From: JACKFB01 sp041389525
GTDB lineage: Bacteria; Myxococcota_A; UBA9042; PHBI01; JACKFB01
DNA: 64,000 bases
Assembly: GCA_041389525.1 (NCBI GenBank)
Contig: JAWKRR010000011.1
Span: forward strand, 81,534-145,533
Reading direction: 5' to 3'
This document shows positions 8,364 to 18,009 of the stretch, one piece after another. Under the pieces are notes generated by a model. The model was not told the origin of the DNA, ran no database searches, and saw only the letters and a program-made list of their open reading frames with translations. Each line of letters starts with the position of its first letter. Position 1 is the first letter of the stretch. The position numbers and the translations under genes were made by a program.

Positions 8364-11300
8364 TCAGAACGCGATCTTCGTGTAGGGGCACTTCTGCTTG
8401 ATGCCGGCGGGGTCGCAGCCCGCGGGCGGCATGCAGTTAACGTACTGCGGGCAGTTCGCGCCCTGCTCGCAGCCGCAGCCGCAGGCGTTGCTGAACCCGG
8501 TCGTCCCCGCGGGACACGCGTAGTCGATGAGCTGACAGATCATCGGGTCCGTCGCGACGTAGTTCCGCCACCACTCGCTGCCGGGGCTGCACGCGCAAGC
8601 GTCCGCCTTGCACTCGATCTTCCCGCCCGGCGCGCACCAACACACGCTGCACGCGTCGCCGGTCTCCCACTCCGCACCCACCGGCAGCCACTGGCCGTCC
8701 GCCGACACGCAGCCGCCCGTCGCGCAGCCCGGCTGCGTCGCGCACTCGACCACGCCATCCGCCGAGCAGTGACAGATCTTGCACCCGTCGTCGGTCTTCC
8801 ACTCCGCACCCACCGGGATGCTCTGGCCCTGCCACGTGCACGACCCGCCGCCGCACGCGGGGTCGTACTCGCACACGGCCTTCCCCGTCGCGTCGCACCA
8901 GCAGACGCCGCATCCGTCCTCGACCTGCCACTTCGCGCCGTAGGGCCACCAGCTCCCGTCAGGCCCCTGACAGCCGCCTGGGCATGGCGCCGCGTCCGTG
9001 CACACCACCTGGCCATCGGGGCCGCACAAGCAGCTCGCGCAAGGGTCTCCGGGCGGCCAAATCGCCCCCTCGGGCAACCAGGTCCCGTCCGGCATGGAGC
9101 AGCCCTGCCCGCCACAGCCCTCGGGGATCTCGCAGTGCGCGACGCCCGGCTGCTCGCACCAGCACACGCCGCAGCCGTCGTCGGTCTCCCAGACCGACCC
9201 CAGCGGCCACCAGTCGCCGTTCGGGCCGACGCAGCCCTCGCCCCCACAAGCGTCCGAAGCCTCGCACTCCAGCTGGCCCTGCCCCGCGCACCAGCACACC
9301 TCGCAGCCGTCAGGTGTCGACCACGGGGCCCCCGGAGGCAGGTACTGCCCGTCCGGAGCCACGCACCCCTCGCCACCGCACTGCCCGGTCGCCTCGCACG
9401 CGATCCCGCCGTTCGCCCCGCAGACGCAGACCTCGCAGCCATCCGCCGTCTGCCACTTCGAGCCATAGGGATACGTCTTGCCGTTGGGCCCCACGCAGCC
9501 CTGGCCGCCGCACTGCCCCGTCTTCTGACACTGCACCGCACCCGCCGCGGTGCACCAACAGACCTCGCACCCGTTCGGCGTCACCCACTCAGCCCCCGGC
9601 GGGTACGGCACGCCGTCCGGGCCCACGCAGCTCTGCCCACCGCACTGCCCGGTCTTCTCGCACTGCACCTTCCCGCCGGCCGTGCACTTGCAGACCTGGC
9701 AGCCGTCGTCGCTCTTCCACTGCGACCCGACCGGCCACGTCTGCCCCGTCGCCGCGTCGACGCATCCCGTACCGCCGCACTGGCCCGTCTTCTCGCACTG
9801 CACCTTGCCGCCACCCAAGCAGCGACACACCTCACACCCGTTGGCCGTGTACCACTCTGCGCCCGCAGGCCAGAACTGCCCGTTGGCGGCGTAACAGCCC
9901 TCGCCCGGACACACCCCGGTCTGCTCGCAGAAGACCTTCCCGCCCTCCTCACACCGGCAGATCTCGCAGCCGTTCGCGTTCGCCCACACAGCACCCGGAG
10001 GCCACGCCTGCCCGCTCGCGTCCACGCACCCGCCCGGGCACGCCTTCGCGGTGCACGCCACCTGCCCGTTCGGCCCGCAGGTGCAGACGTTGCAACCGTC
10101 CGGCGCCGGGAAGCTGGCCCCCACCGGCCACGTCGTGCCGCGCACCTTGCACCCGCCCGTCCCGCCGCAGGTCTGCTTCGCGCACAGCACCTGCCCGTCC
10201 GCCCCGCACTTGCACAGCTTGCAGCCGTCCGCGGACTCGAACGTCGACCCCGGCTTGTGCGGCTGCCCCTCGAAATAGCAAGCCCCGCCGCAGTTCTGGT
10301 CGTCGCAGACCACCTCACCGTTCGGCCGACACACGCACACGCCGCAGCCGTCCGGCGACGGGAACGACGCGCCGAACGGCACCGACTCGCCGCCGATGAC
10401 GCAGGCGCCGCCACACGCGATCTTCGTGCAGCTCACCTCGCCGTTCTTGCTGCACACGCACTCGTTGCAGCCATCGCCAGCTGGGAAGGTCTGCCCGGCC
10501 TGATACGACTTGCCCTGCCACGAGCACGCGCCCACGCAGGCCTTCTTCGTGCAGCTCACCTGCCCGCTCGAGCCGCAGACGCACTCGTTACAGCCGTCGC
10601 CCGCCGGGAACGACGCCCCTGCGGGCCAGGATTTTCCTTGGTAATTGCAGGTGCCAGCGCACGCCTTCTCGGTGCAGGCGTACTGCCCGGCGCCGCGGCA
10701 GGTGCAGGTGTTGCAACCGTCCGGCGCGTCAAACACGGTGCCGGGCGGGATGAGCACGCCGTCGACCTCGCAGCCGTCCGGCGGCTCGCAAGGCAGGCTG
10801 GTGCACGCCGTCAGCCCACCGGCGAGGCAGGTGCAGGTGTTGCAGCCGTCGCCCTGCGGAAAGACCTGGCCGACCGCGTGGGCTTTGCCGCCGTGCTCGC
10901 ACATCTCGCCGCAGGCCTCGTCGGTGCACGCGATCTGCCCGCTGTCCAAGCACGCGCAGTCGTTGCAGCCGTCGCCCTTGGAGAAGGTGTCGCCGGGCGC
11001 GTAAAGCTCGCCCTCCCACTCGCACCCGTCGAAGCACGCCATCTGGGTGCACGCGATCTTCCCGCTGTCCAAGCAGGTGCAGGTGTTGCACTTGTCGCCG
11101 GCCGGGAAGGTCTCGCCAGCCCCGTGCGCCGACCCGTCCGCGCCCAGGCACAGCCCCTCGCAGGCCATCAGCGTGCACGCGACCGTGCCATCCGACGCGC
11201 AGGAGCACGTGTTGCAGCCGTCGTCACTGGGGAAGCTGTCGCCGGCTTGGTAGACGACGCCGGCCACCACGCAGTCCGCGCCGATCCCCGACCCGCACTC

Positions 11301-11387
11301 GCTGGCGCCGCCGCCAATCAGCACCGCGGACGCGAAGACGGCCAGCCATGCGGCGCGCGAAACCACGGCCATTTTCAATGAGTTCAA
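8364..11387 (-). CDS. Secreted array of 21 six-cysteine VWC/pacifastin-like repeats
   Basis: A ~1,007-residue exported protein made almost wholly of 21 tandem units of 40-45 residues. Each unit follows C-x(~15-18)-C-x2-C-x-C-x(6)-C-x(4-6)-C. Units 1-10 are of the type ...F...DGCN.C.C...G...CT...C; units 11-21 have W in place of F and an extra TGQCGG linker. This spacing resembles the von Willebrand type C subdomain and, for the CNxCxC...CT...C core, the arthropod pacifastin inhibitor. Function is unknown: protease inhibition, adhesion or matrix are all possible. The start is a TTG at 11387 with GGAGG 7 nt upstream; the ATG at 11372 is too far from that site. The signal peptide lacks a good lipobox (ASEC). 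The C-terminal ~60 residues carry 8-9 further Cys in a different pattern. Confidence 0.8.
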   Translation of the reverse strand: MNSLKMAVVSRAAWLAVFASAVLIGGGASECGSGIGADCVVAGVVYQAGDSFPSDDGCNTCSCASDGTVACTLMACEGLCLGADGSAHGAGETFPAGDKCNTCTCLDSGKIACTQMACFDGCEWEGELYAPGDTFSKGDGCNDCACLDSGQIACTDEACGEMCEHGGKAHAVGQVFPQGDGCNTCTCLAGGLTACTSLPCEPPDGCEVDGVLIPPGTVFDAPDGCNTCTCRGAGQYACTEKACAGTCNYQGKSWPAGASFPAGDGCNECVCGSSGQVSCTKKACVGACSWQGKSYQAGQTFPAGDGCNECVCSKNGEVSCTKIACGGACVIGGESVPFGASFPSPDGCGVCVCRPNGEVVCDDQNCGGACYFEGQPHKPGSTFESADGCKLCKCGADGQVLCAKQTCGGTGGCKVRGTTWPVGASFPAPDGCNVCTCGPNGQVACTAKACPGGCVDASGQAWPPGAVWANANGCEICRCEEGGKVFCEQTGVCPGEGCYAANGQFWPAGAEWYTANGCEVCRCLGGGKVQCEKTGQCGGTGCVDAATGQTWPVGSQWKSDDGCQVCKCTAGGKVQCEKTGQCGGQSCVGPDGVPYPPGAEWVTPNGCEVCWCTAAGAVQCQKTGQCGGQGCVGPNGKTYPYGSKWQTADGCEVCVCGANGGIACEATGQCGGEGCVAPDGQYLPPGAPWSTPDGCEVCWCAGQGQLECEASDACGGEGCVGPNGDWWPLGSVWETDDGCGVCWCEQPGVAHCEIPEGCGGQGCSMPDGTWLPEGAIWPPGDPCASCLCGPDGQVVCTDAAPCPGGCQGPDGSWWPYGAKWQVEDGCGVCWCDATGKAVCEYDPACGGGSCTWQGQSIPVGAEWKTDDGCKICHCSADGVVECATQPGCATGGCVSADGQWLPVGAEWETGDACSVCWCAPGGKIECKADACACSPGSEWWRNYVATDPMICQLIDYACPAGTTGFSNACGCGCEQGANCPQYVNCMPPAGCDPAGIKQKCPYTKIAF
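8588..11273 (-). repeat. Coding array of 21 Cys-rich units (about 120-135 bp each)
   Basis: Tandem units encode six cysteines each with an almost invariant DGC-x2-C-x-C core. Units 1-10 (right side, N-terminal) and 11-21 (left side) form two subfamilies, which suggests two rounds of internal expansion. Confidence 0.8.
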
Positions 11388-11503
11388 GGTCAGTCCTCCC
11401 CAAGTTTCGTCGACGGTGCCAGTCCCCGCAGAGTACGCCCCGCGACGCGCCGGATCAAAGGCCAAGTCGCGGCGAAAACCCTTGTTTCCATGGGCCGCAT
11501 CAC

Positions 11504-11532
11504 TTGGTGTAGAACGCCTGGGCCACTAGGAT
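11504..11532 (+). promoter_or_regulatory. Candidate sigma-70 promoter of the acylase operon
   Basis: TTGGTG (11504-11509) and TAGGAT (11527-11532) are separated by exactly 17 bp. The predicted transcription start near 11539 precedes the ATG at 11553, which supports that start over the upstream ATG at 11490. Confidence 0.5.
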
Positions 11533-11552
11533 TCAACGGCGTGGGGTGCTGG

Positions 11553-14500
11553 ATGAGGGTCAGGAAGACGGGCGGCGTAGCGACGAAGGGGCACCTGACG
11601 GCGTCGGCCGCTTTGCTGGTGGCCTGCGGGCTGGCGTTCGGAGCGTGCGGGGGCGACGGCGCCTCAAGCGACGCCCAGACGCTCGCCGACAGCGACGGGG
11701 GCAGCGCAGACGCCGACGGCACCGCGAGCGCTGACGCCGACAGCGTGGACACCTTCGACGCGCAGGCCGCGCGCGCCCTGCTTGAGGCGGTGCCCGAGAC
11801 CGCCCGCTACACCCTGCCAAACCTCAGCGCGGAGGCCTTCGTCGTCCGCACGGAGGCCTCGACGCCGCACGTCTACGCCTCCAACCGGAGGGATCTCGGG
11901 CGGGTGCTCGGATTTGTGCTGGCGCGCGACCGCTTCTTCATCATGGACCTGCAGCGGCGGCTGGCTCTCGGCACGATCTCGGAGCTGCTGGGCGAGCTCG
12001 GGCTCGCCAGCGACTACGAGTCCCGCCTCACCGGCATGACGCGGGTGAGCGACCAAATGCTCGCGGCCCTCGATCCGGCAGACGGTGTCTATCTGGACGC
12101 GGTGGCCGACGGCATCAACTCCTATATCGCCGCGGTCGCCGCCGGGACCCAGCCCCTCCCCAGCGAGCTGGAGCTGGCCGGCCCGCTCCTGGGCACCGAG
12201 GACGTGCCCAGCCTGATGAAACCCTTCGACCGCCGCTCGATGGTGGCGATGATGGCCGTCATCGCGTTCGTGACCAGCTTCGACGGGAGCGACGTCAGCC
12301 GCACGGCCGACGACGCCGGGCTGGAGGCGGCCTTCGACGGCACCGTGGACGAGGCGCTGCGAAAGGCCGGCGTCCGGAAGGACATCTGGGAGCGGCAGGA
12401 CCTGCCCTTCAAGAACGCGTCGGCCGCAGGCTTCGGCGTGGACGTGGACGGCGTGGCGACCGTGGCGGCGGCCGCCCAGACCTCGCAGCCCTCTGCCGGC
12501 GACCTGCGCGCGCCGAGAGCCCCCAAGGCCCTGCTCCAGCGCACGGGCGCAGCACTCGCGGCGTTCAAGGACAAGCTCGGCAAGCGCTCGCCTGAGAACT
12601 TCGGCTCCAACACCTGGGCCGTCTCGGGCAAGCACACACCCGACGGTTCGTCGTTGCTGGCGGGCGACGGCCACCTCCAGCTCGACGTGCCGACCCTGAT
12701 GTATCAGGTGGGCGTCGACACCCAGGTGCTGGGCGGCGGCGACATCCACCAGATGGGCCTGATGATCCTTGGGATCCCGATCATGGCCGTCGGCACCAAC
12801 GGCCGGCTCGCGTGGAGCCAGGTCAACCCGGTGGCCGACACGACCGACTGGTACGCGGAGGAGGTGGTGCTCGGCGCTGACGGGCTGCCCGAGGCCACGC
12901 GCTTCGAGGGCGCCTCGCGGCCCCTGGTGCCCAAGCTTGAGAGCCACAACGTCGCCGACGTGCCGCTGCTGGGTTCCAAGGGGCGCACCGAGACGTGGAC
13001 GCGCTACGAGACCTTCGACGGGCGCATGCTGACCGCCGTGGAGGGGCGCCTGCTGGCCGAGGACGAGCAGCCCGGCGACGCCGAGGCCGCGGTCATCACC
13101 CTGAGCGGGCGAGTCGTCCCAGGCGACGCCGACGGCGACGGGGTCGTCAGCGGCATCTCGGTGGACTACACCGGTTTTGACGCGACCTACGTCCACGCGG
13201 CCTTCGAATCGGCCAAGGCCCGGACCGTCCGCGAGTACCAGGACGCCACGCGCGGATTCGTCGGCAGCGCGTTCTACTCCACGGCCTCGGACGCCGACGG
13301 CAGCATCCTCTTTACGTCGTACCAGTCGATCCCATGCCGCGGATATCTGGACCGCGAGTCCAGCGGCAAGTGGAAGCCGGGGGCCGACCCGAGCGAGCTG
13401 CTCGACGGCACGCGCTACCGCGGTTTCACCATGCCCAGCCACGCGGACGGCACCGTCGATGAGGGGCCGGGCAAGACCGATCCCTACAAGTGCGTCGTGC
13501 CCTTCGACCAGACGCCGCAGTCCATCGACCCGCCCCAAGGCTTCGTGGTCAACGCGAACAGCCCGCCCGCGCCGGTGCAAGACGACGGGACACTGTGGGA
13601 TGACCGCTGGTACATCGGGGGCCCCTGGGTCTCCGTTCGAGCGGACAGCATCGCGGGCCGCCTCAAAGCCGCCATCGCCGCCGACAAGGCCACCGTGGCC
13701 GAGATGGCGAGCATTCAGGCGGACAAGCGGTCCCGCACCGCCGAGCTCTTCGTGCCCTTCCTGCTCGACGCGCTGGACTCCGCGCGGGCGCCGGCAGGCG
13801 AGAGCGACCCCGACAAGGCCCGGCTGCGGGCGCTCTACGCCGACCACGCGGCCGCCATGGACGAGGTGACGACGCGGCTCACCGCTTGGCGCGACCGAGG
13901 CTTCACGGCCGCGTCGGGGGTCGAGACCTTCTACGAGGCGCCGTCCGCGCTGGACCGCGAGGACGCCGTCGCGGCCATGATTTTCAACGCGTTCTTGCCT
14001 CGCATGGTCGACGCGGTGCTGGGCGATGAGCCGGCCGACGCGGCCACGCCCTTCAACGGCTATCGCGCGCGGGCCTGGGCCGTGCTGCGCTTCTTGCGGG
14101 GCCGCGGCGCGTCGAACCCCGGGGCGCTGGCCTCGTGGAAGGCTGAGACCGAGGAGTCGGTCTTCTTCGATCGGCTGGGAACGCCCGAGATCGAGCGCTC
14201 CGATGAGGTCCTCGTGGGCGCCCTGGCCGCGGCCCTGACCTGGTTGGGCGGCCCGCCGGCGGCCAAGCCGGGGACGGGCGGGTTCGGCACGGCGGATATG
14301 AGCCAGTGGCTGTGGGGGCTGCGCCATCTGGTGCGCTTTGAGTCGATCTTGGCCAGTCAGCTTCCGCCCGACGCCGGTCTGAGCTTCATCACCGACCAGT
14401 TCGCCATCTCGACCGAGATCCTGCCGCTCGCGCCCTCGTTCCCGGCCGGGGACCCGCGGGCGGCCCTGCGATGGTTTCCGCGCGGCGGCGACAATTTCAC

Positions 14501-14762
14501 AGTGGACGTGGCCGGTCCCGGGCCCAGCGGCACCGATTTCACCTACGCGCACGGGCCCGTGATGCGGATGGTCATCGGCCTCAAAGACGGGCGGGTGACC
14601 GGGCAGAACATCACGGCCGGCGGGCAGTCGGCGCTGGTCGACTCGCCCTACTTCGCCGACCAGGCCGCGCTGTGGCTTGGCAACAAGACCATCCCGCTGC
14701 GCTTTCACGCCGAGGACGTCGCGGCCGGCGCCGTGGGGCGAGAGGTGTATGTCGCGCCTTAA
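11553..14762 (+). CDS. Penicillin-acylase-family Ntn-hydrolase lipoprotein
   Basis: A 1,069-residue member of the penicillin amidase / acyl-homoserine-lactone acylase family (peptidase S45). These enzymes are exported, self-cleave, and hydrolyse amide bonds of acylated substrates. A signal peptide ends in GLAFGACGG, so it is probably lipidated, then an Asp/Ala/Ser-rich linker. The autocatalytic site is GSNTWAVSG, placing the nucleophilic Ser at residue ~352. It is followed by the usual GDGHLQL and NGRLAW...NPVADTTDWY segments, and PFNGYRARAW and RWFPRGGDNFTV occur near the end. At over 1,000 residues it is longer than typical acylases (~750-850), mostly in the alpha region and the middle of the beta chain. 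It is the first gene of an overlapping trio. The substrate (quorum signal, lipopeptide or other) is not predictable. Confidence 0.87.
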   Translation: MRVRKTGGVATKGHLTASAALLVACGLAFGACGGDGASSDAQTLADSDGGSADADGTASADADSVDTFDAQAARALLEAVPETARYTLPNLSAEAFVVRTEASTPHVYASNRRDLGRVLGFVLARDRFFIMDLQRRLALGTISELLGELGLASDYESRLTGMTRVSDQMLAALDPADGVYLDAVADGINSYIAAVAAGTQPLPSELELAGPLLGTEDVPSLMKPFDRRSMVAMMAVIAFVTSFDGSDVSRTADDAGLEAAFDGTVDEALRKAGVRKDIWERQDLPFKNASAAGFGVDVDGVATVAAAAQTSQPSAGDLRAPRAPKALLQRTGAALAAFKDKLGKRSPENFGSNTWAVSGKHTPDGSSLLAGDGHLQLDVPTLMYQVGVDTQVLGGGDIHQMGLMILGIPIMAVGTNGRLAWSQVNPVADTTDWYAEEVVLGADGLPEATRFEGASRPLVPKLESHNVADVPLLGSKGRTETWTRYETFDGRMLTAVEGRLLAEDEQPGDAEAAVITLSGRVVPGDADGDGVVSGISVDYTGFDATYVHAAFESAKARTVREYQDATRGFVGSAFYSTASDADGSILFTSYQSIPCRGYLDRESSGKWKPGADPSELLDGTRYRGFTMPSHADGTVDEGPGKTDPYKCVVPFDQTPQSIDPPQGFVVNANSPPAPVQDDGTLWDDRWYIGGPWVSVRADSIAGRLKAAIAADKATVAEMASIQADKRSRTAELFVPFLLDALDSARAPAGESDPDKARLRALYADHAAAMDEVTTRLTAWRDRGFTAASGVETFYEAPSALDREDAVAAMIFNAFLPRMVDAVLGDEPADAATPFNGYRARAWAVLRFLRGRGASNPGALASWKAETEESVFFDRLGTPEIERSDEVLVGALAAALTWLGGPPAAKPGTGGFGTADMSQWLWGLRHLVRFESILASQLPPDAGLSFITDQFAISTEILPLAPSFPAGDPRAALRWFPRGGDNFTVDVAGPGPSGTDFTYAHGPVMRMVIGLKDGRVTGQNITAGGQSALVDSPYFADQAALWLGNKTIPLRFHAEDVAAGAVGREVYVAP

Positions 14763-16383
14763 GCTCGTCGCGTCGCTGGCGCTGGGACTCTTGTGCACCG
14801 CACCATGCGCCATGGCTGGGCCCTCGCCGGTCTGCACCGCGGACGGTGTGCTGCGCGGTGAGATGCCTCCGCGCGGCGACGCGCAGTGGTGCGAGGTCGT
14901 CGATGACGGGACCGGCGGGTGGATTCGTCACGGCGAGGCGAAGGCGTGGTTTCCGGGCGGGCTGCTGCGCGAGCAGGGGCACTGGGCGCGCGGGCTGATG
15001 GACGGCGTGTGGGAGCGCTGGCGCGAGGACGGGACGCTGGAGGCGCGGTCGACCTACGCCGCCGGGGAGCTGCACGGGCCGCACGTGCAGCGCGATGATG
15101 ACGGGACCGTGGTCTCGGGGAGCTTCGCGCGGGGCGAGCGCGACGGGATGTGGCGCACGGCGGACGCGGCGGGGACCATCATCGAGCAGGGGGAGTACTC
15201 GGCGGGGCTGCGCGTGGGGGTGTGGACGACGGCGGGCGAGGACGGCTCGCGGATGACCGGGCCGTGGCGGGCGGGGCGTCGCGAGGGCGAGTTCGTGCTG
15301 CGGGACGCCGCGGGCGTGGTGCGGGCGCGGGGCGGCTACAGGAAGGACGTGCGCGAGGGCGCCTGGGAGGAGATGGACGCTGGGGGCCGGGTGGAGGCGC
15401 GTGGGACTTACCGCAACGGGGCACGCGACGGGCGCTGGACGCATCTGGCGGCGGATGGGCGCGTGGTCGGCGAGGGTACCTACCGGGCCGGGCGGCGCTC
15501 TGGAACCTGGCGAGAGCCCGATGAGGCCGGTGGATATTGGGAGGGCGCCTACGACAACGACCAGCGGCACGGGGTGTGGCGGCGGTGGTCGGGGCAGCGC
15601 GTGAAGCTGGCGGAGGGACGCTACGAGCGCGACGACCGCGAGGGGCCTTGGCGATTCTGGGAGGCCGGCCGAGGGCTGGCGGCCGAGGGGCGCTACACCG
15701 ACGGCGAGCGCGACGGGGTGTGGACGCTCTACGACGCAGACGGCGGGCGCTCGGAGGGCCCCTGCCGCGGCGAGGCGCGATTCGGCACCTGGCAGCACCT
15801 TCGCCCCGACGGCTCGCGGGTGGCCGAGGGGCCGTATCTGGCTGACGTGCGCCAGGGCGAGTGGCGCTTCTTCGGGCCGGACGGCGAGACCGAGGTGGGG
15901 CGCGGGCCCTACCGCGACGGCAAGCGCCAGGGCGTCTGGACCCTGCCCCTGGGCGACGGGGCGGTCGCGCGCGGACCCTACGTCGACGACCTCCGGCAGG
16001 GGCACTGGCACCACGCGGGCGCTGACGGGAAGATGCTGGCCGAGGGCGAGTACACCGATGACGCGCGGTCCGGCCGCTGGGTTTTCTACGGCGAGGGCGG
16101 GGCGATTCGTGCCCAGGGCGATTTCGTGAACGACAAGCGCGAGGGCCCGTGGTCTGAGAGCGACGGCGCAGGGAATATCGGCCTGGGGGCCTACGTCAGC
16201 GGCGTGCGCCAGGGGGTGTGGCGCTTCACCACGCCCAGCGGCGAGCCGATGGCCACCGGGGCATACCTGGACGGAGAGCGTGATGGCGTCTGGGTTTTTC
16301 ACGCCCGCGGCGCCGCGCAGGAGCGGACGATCACCTATGAGCGCGGCCGGGAGCTCGGCGGCGCGGCGGAGGAGAGCAAGTGA
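14749..16383 (+). CDS. Exported YwqK/MORN-like repeat protein
   Basis: A 544-residue protein with a signal peptide (MSRLKLVASLALGLL, cleavage near CAMAG) followed by about 20 units of ~23 residues. Consensus: G.Y..G.R.G.W..w...G.....G.Y. This is the MORN-variant repeat seen in YwqK-type proteins. No other domain is visible. Such repeats form extended beta-hairpin stacks; in bacteria their role is poorly known and binding of lipid or protein surfaces is a guess. Its ATG lies 14 nt inside the acylase gene and its stop overlaps the next start (GTGA), so all three genes are probably one translationally coupled unit, suggesting a shared periplasmic or surface task. Confidence 0.8.
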   Translation: MSRLKLVASLALGLLCTAPCAMAGPSPVCTADGVLRGEMPPRGDAQWCEVVDDGTGGWIRHGEAKAWFPGGLLREQGHWARGLMDGVWERWREDGTLEARSTYAAGELHGPHVQRDDDGTVVSGSFARGERDGMWRTADAAGTIIEQGEYSAGLRVGVWTTAGEDGSRMTGPWRAGRREGEFVLRDAAGVVRARGGYRKDVREGAWEEMDAGGRVEARGTYRNGARDGRWTHLAADGRVVGEGTYRAGRRSGTWREPDEAGGYWEGAYDNDQRHGVWRRWSGQRVKLAEGRYERDDREGPWRFWEAGRGLAAEGRYTDGERDGVWTLYDADGGRSEGPCRGEARFGTWQHLRPDGSRVAEGPYLADVRQGEWRFFGPDGETEVGRGPYRDGKRQGVWTLPLGDGAVARGPYVDDLRQGHWHHAGADGKMLAEGEYTDDARSGRWVFYGEGGAIRAQGDFVNDKREGPWSESDGAGNIGLGAYVSGVRQGVWRFTTPSGEPMATGAYLDGERDGVWVFHARGAAQERTITYERGRELGGAAEESK

Positions 16384-17231
16384 GATCGTTGATGACCGTC
16401 CTCGCCCTGGGCCTGCTGGCCGGATGCACCCACGGCGCGACCGAGACCGTCGCCTTCGACTCCGCGCGCGCGGCGACCGGCCAGGTGTTGCTCGAGACCT
16501 TCGCGGGCGACGTCTTCGTCGAGACCGACCCCAGCGCGATCCGGGTCGCGGGGACGATGGTCCTGACCGCGCGCGGCTTCTCCGACGAATCCAAGGCCGT
16601 CGCGGCCCTCCACGAGGTGCTCATCGACGAGAGCGGGACCAACGACGCGCTGGTCATTCGGGTCGACGGCCCCGCCCTCAGCGGTCTGCGCACTCTGCGC
16701 GCCGACCTTCACATGGCCGTCCCGCCAGGCGTGGTGGTGACGCTGGTGACCGGTGACGGCCTGGTGTCGGCGACCGACGTCGACCTCGACCGAATCGAGA
16801 CCGCGCGCGGCGGCGCCGAGCTAGCCCACACCCTCGGCCCCAGCATCGTGCGCGCGGCCGGCGGCGCCATCTCCGTGGACGGCCACGAGGGCGACCTGGA
16901 CTTGCGCAGCAGCGACGCCCCGATCTCGATCTTCTCGGCCCGCGGCGACATCCGCGCCGTCACCACCCACGGCATGGTCACCGCCCGCCTCGTCCCGCCC
17001 GAGGGCGCCGAGCTCTTCATCGCGACGACCAACGCCGGCATCGACCTCGCCCTCCCCTTCGGCTTCGGCGCGGATCTCTCGGCCACCACGGACGCCCACA
17101 TCTTCATCGAGGGGCTGGACTTCGACGTCACCCGCGACACCTTCGACCTGCTGGAGGGCCGCCTCGCAGGGGGCGGCGGCCTCGTCGACCTGCGCACCAC
17201 CCACGCGGACATTCGAGTGCACCGCCGCTGA
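16380..17231 (+). CDS. DUF4097-like beta-repeat lipoprotein
   Basis: A 283-residue lipoprotein: short signal peptide with lipobox LLAGC at residues ~12-16. The mature part alternates short strands and turns (VLLETFAGDVFVET, GGAISVDGHEGDLDLRSSDAPISIFSARGDIRAVTTHG). This repeated 'G.v.v.....G.v.l.t..G.i' pattern is characteristic of DUF4097-type right-handed beta-solenoids. Function is unknown. The start is GTG at 16380, overlapping the preceding stop as GTGA. It is last in the acylase-YwqK operon and converges on the RES toxin gene 35 nt away. Confidence 0.75.
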   Translation: MRSLMTVLALGLLAGCTHGATETVAFDSARAATGQVLLETFAGDVFVETDPSAIRVAGTMVLTARGFSDESKAVAALHEVLIDESGTNDALVIRVDGPALSGLRTLRADLHMAVPPGVVVTLVTGDGLVSATDVDLDRIETARGGAELAHTLGPSIVRAAGGAISVDGHEGDLDLRSSDAPISIFSARGDIRAVTTHGMVTARLVPPEGAELFIATTNAGIDLALPFGFGADLSATTDAHIFIEGLDFDVTRDTFDLLEGRLAGGGGLVDLRTTHADIRVHRR

Positions 17232-17265
17232 CGCGCCCGAACGACCTTCGCGTGCCCGTCCGTTC

Positions 17266-18009
17266 TCAGGCCGACGCCGGCAGCACCAGCTCGCCGTTCA
17301 GCTCGAACTGACGGCGCTCGAAGCGGACGCGGCGCCGCTCGAAGACGCTCTTCTCCGAGATCTCGACGGCGTCTTTGCCCAGGTGACACACCCAAGCGGT
17401 CGGCGTCGACGGGCGGTCGGACGCGAAGGCGCGCGCCGAGAAGACGCCCACGTTCGTGCCGCGCTCAGGGTCGCGAGCCGACGGATACAGAAACGCCTCG
17501 ACCTCGGCCTCGCGCATCGCGGTCCCCAGGCGCTGGGTCTCGGCGTAGCTCTCTCGCGACCCGATGAGGTGCTCGTAGGCGTCGAACGGCGGCTTGGTCA
17601 GGTCCACGCCGCACTTGCTGCTCACGGGCACGCTGAAGAGCAGCAGCTCGAGGATCAGCGGCTCGAGCTTCGCCTCACTGTCGCCGACAAAGAGCAGGCG
17701 GTAGAAGGCCGCCTCGGCGAAGGCGGTGCGCGGTTCGAGCGCGCCGTACCAGATCCCGCGCTCGCTGGTGTCGCCGAAGCGCGACCCGTAGGCCAGCGGC
17801 GGCGGGCGCAGCGGCCCGGCCAGCAGCGGGTGCAGCTTGTAGCTCTCGGGCGCGCGGGCCGGCCCAGACGAGTCCAGCATCGCGTCGAGCAGGCGCTGCT
17901 CGTCGTCGGAGTCGACCAACTTGCGGGTCGAGACCATGTGCTGGCCGTCGACGACGCGCCACGCGAGGAGCCAGAGACTCTCAAGCGGTTCGAGGGGCGG
18001 AGTGATCAG
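17266..18009 (-). CDS. RES-domain toxin (NAD+ phosphorylase family)
   Basis: A RES-family toxin; characterised members deplete NAD+. Conserved points are the Arg of YGSRFGD, the aromatic/Glu pair in GIWYGALEPRTAFAEAAFYR and a downstream Ser-containing LYPSARD. RES proteins of this subgroup usually begin with a WRVVxxQH.vSTRKLVDS segment. Here that segment extends upstream of the first ATG (17937), into a stretch with no ATG, GTG or TTG. I therefore extend the gene to a CTG at 18009 that overlaps the antitoxin stop (CTGA). The ATG at 17937 (223 residues) is the conservative alternative. The cognate antitoxin gene lies directly upstream. Confidence 0.82.
   Translation of the reverse strand: MITPPLEPLESLWLLAWRVVDGQHMVSTRKLVDSDDEQRLLDAMLDSSGPARAPESYKLHPLLAGPLRPPPLAYGSRFGDTSERGIWYGALEPRTAFAEAAFYRLLFVGDSEAKLEPLILELLLFSVPVSSKCGVDLTKPPFDAYEHLIGSRESYAETQRLGTAMREAEVEAFLYPSARDPERGTNVGVFSARAFASDRPSTPTAWVCHLGKDAVEISEKSVFERRRVRFERRQFELNGELVLPASA

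Noticed and set aside
8322..11381. A 1,019-codon plus-strand open frame
   Set aside because: Shadow of the Cys-rich repeat gene caused by high GC and strong codon periodicity; it has no recognisable protein features.
11664..14837. A 1,057-codon minus-strand open frame
   Set aside because: Antisense to the penicillin-acylase gene, whose GSNTW active site and family motifs are unambiguous.
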